Source: Glutinoglossum americanum (Eukaryota; Ascomycota; Geoglossomycetes; Geoglossales; Geoglossaceae). From it: DNA of 64,000 nt. The stretch is from NCBI GenBank assembly GCA_020080175.1, contig JAGHQL010000034.1, positions 102,068 through 166,067 of the forward strand. Direction: 5' to 3'. This document shows, one piece after another, positions 61,702 through 64,000 of the stretch. Each line of letters starts with the position of its first letter. Position 1 is the stretch's first letter. The translations under genes were made by a program, and so were the position numbers. The notes below the pieces were generated by a model. That model searched no databases. It was given only the letters and a program-made list of their open reading frames with translations, and was not told the origin of the DNA.

Positions 61702-63036
61702 CTATACTTCGTGCCGATTCTCTAGCAGCTCATACCTCTCTCTCCTAGGGGTCCTCTGCCAGAACTTAGGAAACCTTCGAGAGGTGGGGCTGCGCAGTGT
61801 GCTCTTTGGAGGTGGCGAATTCCCGTGGAGAAAGACACGGCTGTAAATCCACCAAGATACGAGGCCGACTAAGCCCGAGGCAGCGAAGCCTAGAACGGTG
61901 AGGAATAACCAGTGGCGACCCATCTGTGTTGGCATTAGCGATCTGCCTGTCGCTTGGTTGGCCTGGGAGGGGGGGGATAGCACGTACCCAGAAGATAAGC
62001 TGAGCGTCCTTCCCATGCCAGCTGTTACCTTTGTGAAAGGTAAAAAAACTCCACTCATGGCGACTATACTCATTAGGCATCAAGATCCTCACCCTTCCAT
62101 CCTCATCCGGATTTGTGCGCATATACTCCTTCCAGATGACACTCAGGAATAATGGTCCCGTCGAGTACATGACCGTGATGTACGGTAACAGCCACTTACG
62201 GTTGTATGGCTTCAGCATCTCGATCACGCGCAGAAAGAAAGGGTGTTGTGGCACCGCTCCCATTGCGTCGTTGGAGATACCTGTGGGCACCGTGCGGCGC
62301 ACCCAGGCATGGTAGGAGAGAAGTGGGTCGAGCCGTCGATTGCAGCCCTGTTTTGGTTGGCGACGTTTTGTCAATATGACACTCAGTAAGACTAAAAGTA
62401 AAGGAGAGTGTACGGAAAGGCAGTGGAGCAAGAAGAGTAAATGAAGACCAACATCGTCAAGATCAATGTAGATGCCGCCAAAATGAGCCAGCACGAAGTA
62501 GCGGATAGCGTCCGCGCGTTGGATGGGCTCAGGATAGCCGTCGAAGGTATCGAGGAACCACGAGTATTCAGCGGCGATGAAGCGCCTTGATCCCTCGTCC
62601 GTCCAGAGCTATATAGACGGTTGCATGAGGTCAGCCATTTCCTCAGCATATGAAGTTATTCCACAAGTCCGAAGTTCCCCTTCCGAAGGCCACAATTACC
62701 AGTCTCTCTGCAGCACCAGAAAACCCCAGGAATGCCATCGCCGCTCACCTTATATTCATAGTCTGGATGCATATCCAGACAGCTCTGCTGTGCCTCCCTC
62801 CAACGCTCCGGAATCGACTCATTTTTATATGTCTGATGTATGATCTTAGGTATAAGCTGCGGCCTCTTCCCTATCAACTCCGAGTTTGGCGGAGGTATCT
62901 CAGCCCGCGGTATAGCGTCCCTTAAGCCATCCTCAAAGAGTAGGGTGATCAGCGTGAAGACGCTGCGCACGAGAAAGCCGACGACGACGACGCTGATGAA
63001 GAGGAAGATTACGACTCCACGTCGTATCTTAACCAT
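61702..63036 (-). CDS. SUR1: mannosyl phosphorylinositol ceramide synthase catalytic subunit (Sur1/Csh1)
   Basis: Golgi glycosyltransferase (GT32 type) that adds mannose from GDP-mannose to inositol phosphorylceramide. Four exons (63036-62749, 62608-62453, 62347-61988, 61923-61702; introns 140, 105 and 64 nt) give 341 residues. An N-terminal membrane anchor (VVIFLFISVVVVGFLVRSVF) precedes PKIIHQTYKNESIPERW and LWTDEGSRRFI. QRADAIRYFVLAHFGGIYIDLDD follows, ending in the DXD metal/nucleotide site. GCNRRLDPLLSYHAWVRRTV continues across the splice, then GISNDAMGAVPQHPF. A C-terminal membrane helix (HWLFLTVLGFAASGLVGLVS) ends the fold. The 105-nt intron after DLDD is in frame and could be mistaken for coding, but skipping it restores the family sequence. 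It depends on the GDP-mannose supplied by VRG4-type transport. Confidence 0.92.
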
Positions 63037-63275
63037 TTTCAATATTGAGGACGTAGCAGTGATCTAAGAGTCGCGCCTCGCGAGATACTCCTAGAGACTA
63101 ATTTTCGTGTCGTAGCATGAACAGGAGTCGTTTCCTTCCGGCTGAATCGGAGGGCGATTTGGGGGCGTGCGCATTTCTCGGTTAGAAGTTTTCCCCCCGG
63201 TATGCACTTCCCGCCAGTATGCACGCGTCCGCGCACAAATTAATCTCAACTCCAGAACGCAATAACTCCACCACC
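63037..63275. other. SUR1 promoter and presumed left end of the transposon
   Basis: Contains the SUR1 upstream region and, from about 63180, the likely left terminus of the pogo-type element. The terminal inverted repeat cannot be proved because the right end is outside the window. Confidence 0.4.
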
Positions 63276-64000
63276 ATGGCTCCTATTCGGTCGGAAATTG
63301 TTGCTTTCGAATCCGAGATGCTTCCTCTTTCAGATTCTGACAAAAATACAAACCAATTGCATCGAACAACCCTTTTGCGACGCGCCAAAGGCAAAATCCA
63401 GTCACGACAAGACTACCGCGAACATTGCAGTCTCCTCTCACCAGTGCAAAAAAAACGACTGCTAGAATATATCGATGAGCTTACCCGTCGTGGGCTACCT
63501 CCAACCCACCAGCATGTTCGCACATTTGCCTACAACATCTGTGGTAAATGGCCTGGCAAAAACTGGGCTTCTAGATTCGTTCGCGACAACCAGGATTTCA
63601 TCACCTCTCAGTACCTTGTTGGCTTTGATATTGCCCGCAAAAGGGCAGACAACTGATGGCTAATTGATGACTTCTTTGGCAGACTACAAGAGAAGTGGGA
63701 GAAATATGATTATGCACCTCACAATGTGTATAATGTTGATGAAAAGGGATTCCTAATTGGGATGCTCAAAAAAACATGCAGGATCTTCACAAAGATTTGG
63801 TATGAGCAAGGAAAGCTTCGAGGTGCTGCACAGGATGGCAATCGGACCTGGATTACTCTTATTGCTTGTGTGTGTGCAGACGGAACATCGCTACCACCAG
63901 CTCTCATTTACCCAGCTACCTCAGGAGACATACAGGACACTTGGCTAGATGACTACCAACCTGACGATGAGTGCTACTTTACGAGCTCCCCAAGTGGATG
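63276..64000 (+). mobile_element. pogo/Fot1-type DNA transposon, transposase N-terminal part with in-frame stop
   Basis: Tc1/mariner-superfamily transposase fragment running off the right edge. From ATG 63276 the frame shows an N-terminal helix-turn-helix region and a CENP-B-type domain: LLSPVQKKRLLEYIDELTRRG, LPPTHQHVRTFAYNI, GKNWASRFVRDNQDFITSQY, then FDIARKRADN. TGA at 63654-63656 interrupts it. The same frame then continues as the start of the DDE catalytic core: KYDYAPHNVYNVDEKGFLIG, whose first Asp is in NVDE, then WITLIACVCADGTSLPPALIYPA. A CGA-to-TGA change would explain the stop, as in repeat-induced point mutation. Imperfect repeats (GGTATGCAC at about 63200 and AGTATGCAC at about 63217) may belong to its left end. 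Confidence 0.85.

Noticed and set aside
62348-62452. Reading the in-frame 105 bases of SUR1 as coding
   Set aside because: Bounded by GT and CAG, and removing it restores the conserved DLDDGCNRRLDP junction.

Overview
The window is nuclear DNA from a filamentous ascomycete (Pezizomycotina). Support comes from many short GT-AG introns (mostly 47-145 nt, often with a CTAAC or CTGAC-like branch site), a canonical 375-residue actin with six exons, and ascomycete-type genes such as MMM1, COG1, GPI13, ECM16 and Mis6. A Pezizomycetes-like origin is possible but is only a guess. No rRNA, tRNA or CRISPR array was recognised.

Layout. 0-9 kb is compact: the 3' end of a GDP-mannose transporter (VRG4), then MMM1 (+), COG1 (-) and GPI13 (-). 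9.6-10.1 kb holds a conserved single-pass membrane protein (-). 10.2-14.1 kb is gene-poor and ends in the leader of a Puf3-type Pumilio gene (+, to 17.4 kb). RQC1/TCF25 (+) lies at 18.7-20.8 kb. From 20.8 to 31.2 kb is an island packed with microsatellites, homopolymers and minisatellites, with one recognisable gene in it: a PH-like protein with a poly-aspartate tract (-). From 31.2 kb genes are dense again: ECM16/DHR1 helicase (-), a proteasome assembly chaperone 3-like gene (+), a mitochondrial RF-1-type rescue factor (-), the small subunit of serine palmitoyltransferase (+), the CENP-I/Mis6 kinetochore gene (-), a GH3-GNAT fusion gene (+, with oddities) and actin (-). 47.7-55.5 kb is accessory-looking. 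It holds a broken or oddly spliced locus for a C2H2 zinc-finger array joined to a DEDD-type exonuclease, plus phosphopantothenoylcysteine decarboxylase. 55.6-63.0 kb is again compact: FES1 (+), a VPS68/TMEM50 homologue (-), a Derlin (+), a small conserved fungal protein (-), HIS3 (+) and the SUR1/CSH1 mannosyltransferase (-). A pogo/Fot1-type transposase with an in-frame stop runs off the right edge.

Functional themes. Several genes serve the secretory pathway and membrane lipids: VRG4 and COG1 (Golgi glycosylation), GPI13 (GPI anchors), the SPT small subunit and SUR1/CSH1 (first and late steps of sphingolipid synthesis), VPS68, and Derlin (ERAD). Others serve mitochondria (MMM1, Puf3, the RF-1-like factor), ribosome assembly and quality control (ECM16, RQC1), and protein homeostasis (FES1, PAC3). 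This is a housekeeping neighbourhood, not a pathway cluster. The most unusual locus is the zinc-finger/exonuclease gene at 49.0-52.4 kb.

Exon boundaries were read by eye from splice consensus, reading phase and family similarity. For most multi-exon genes the phases close exactly, which supports the models.
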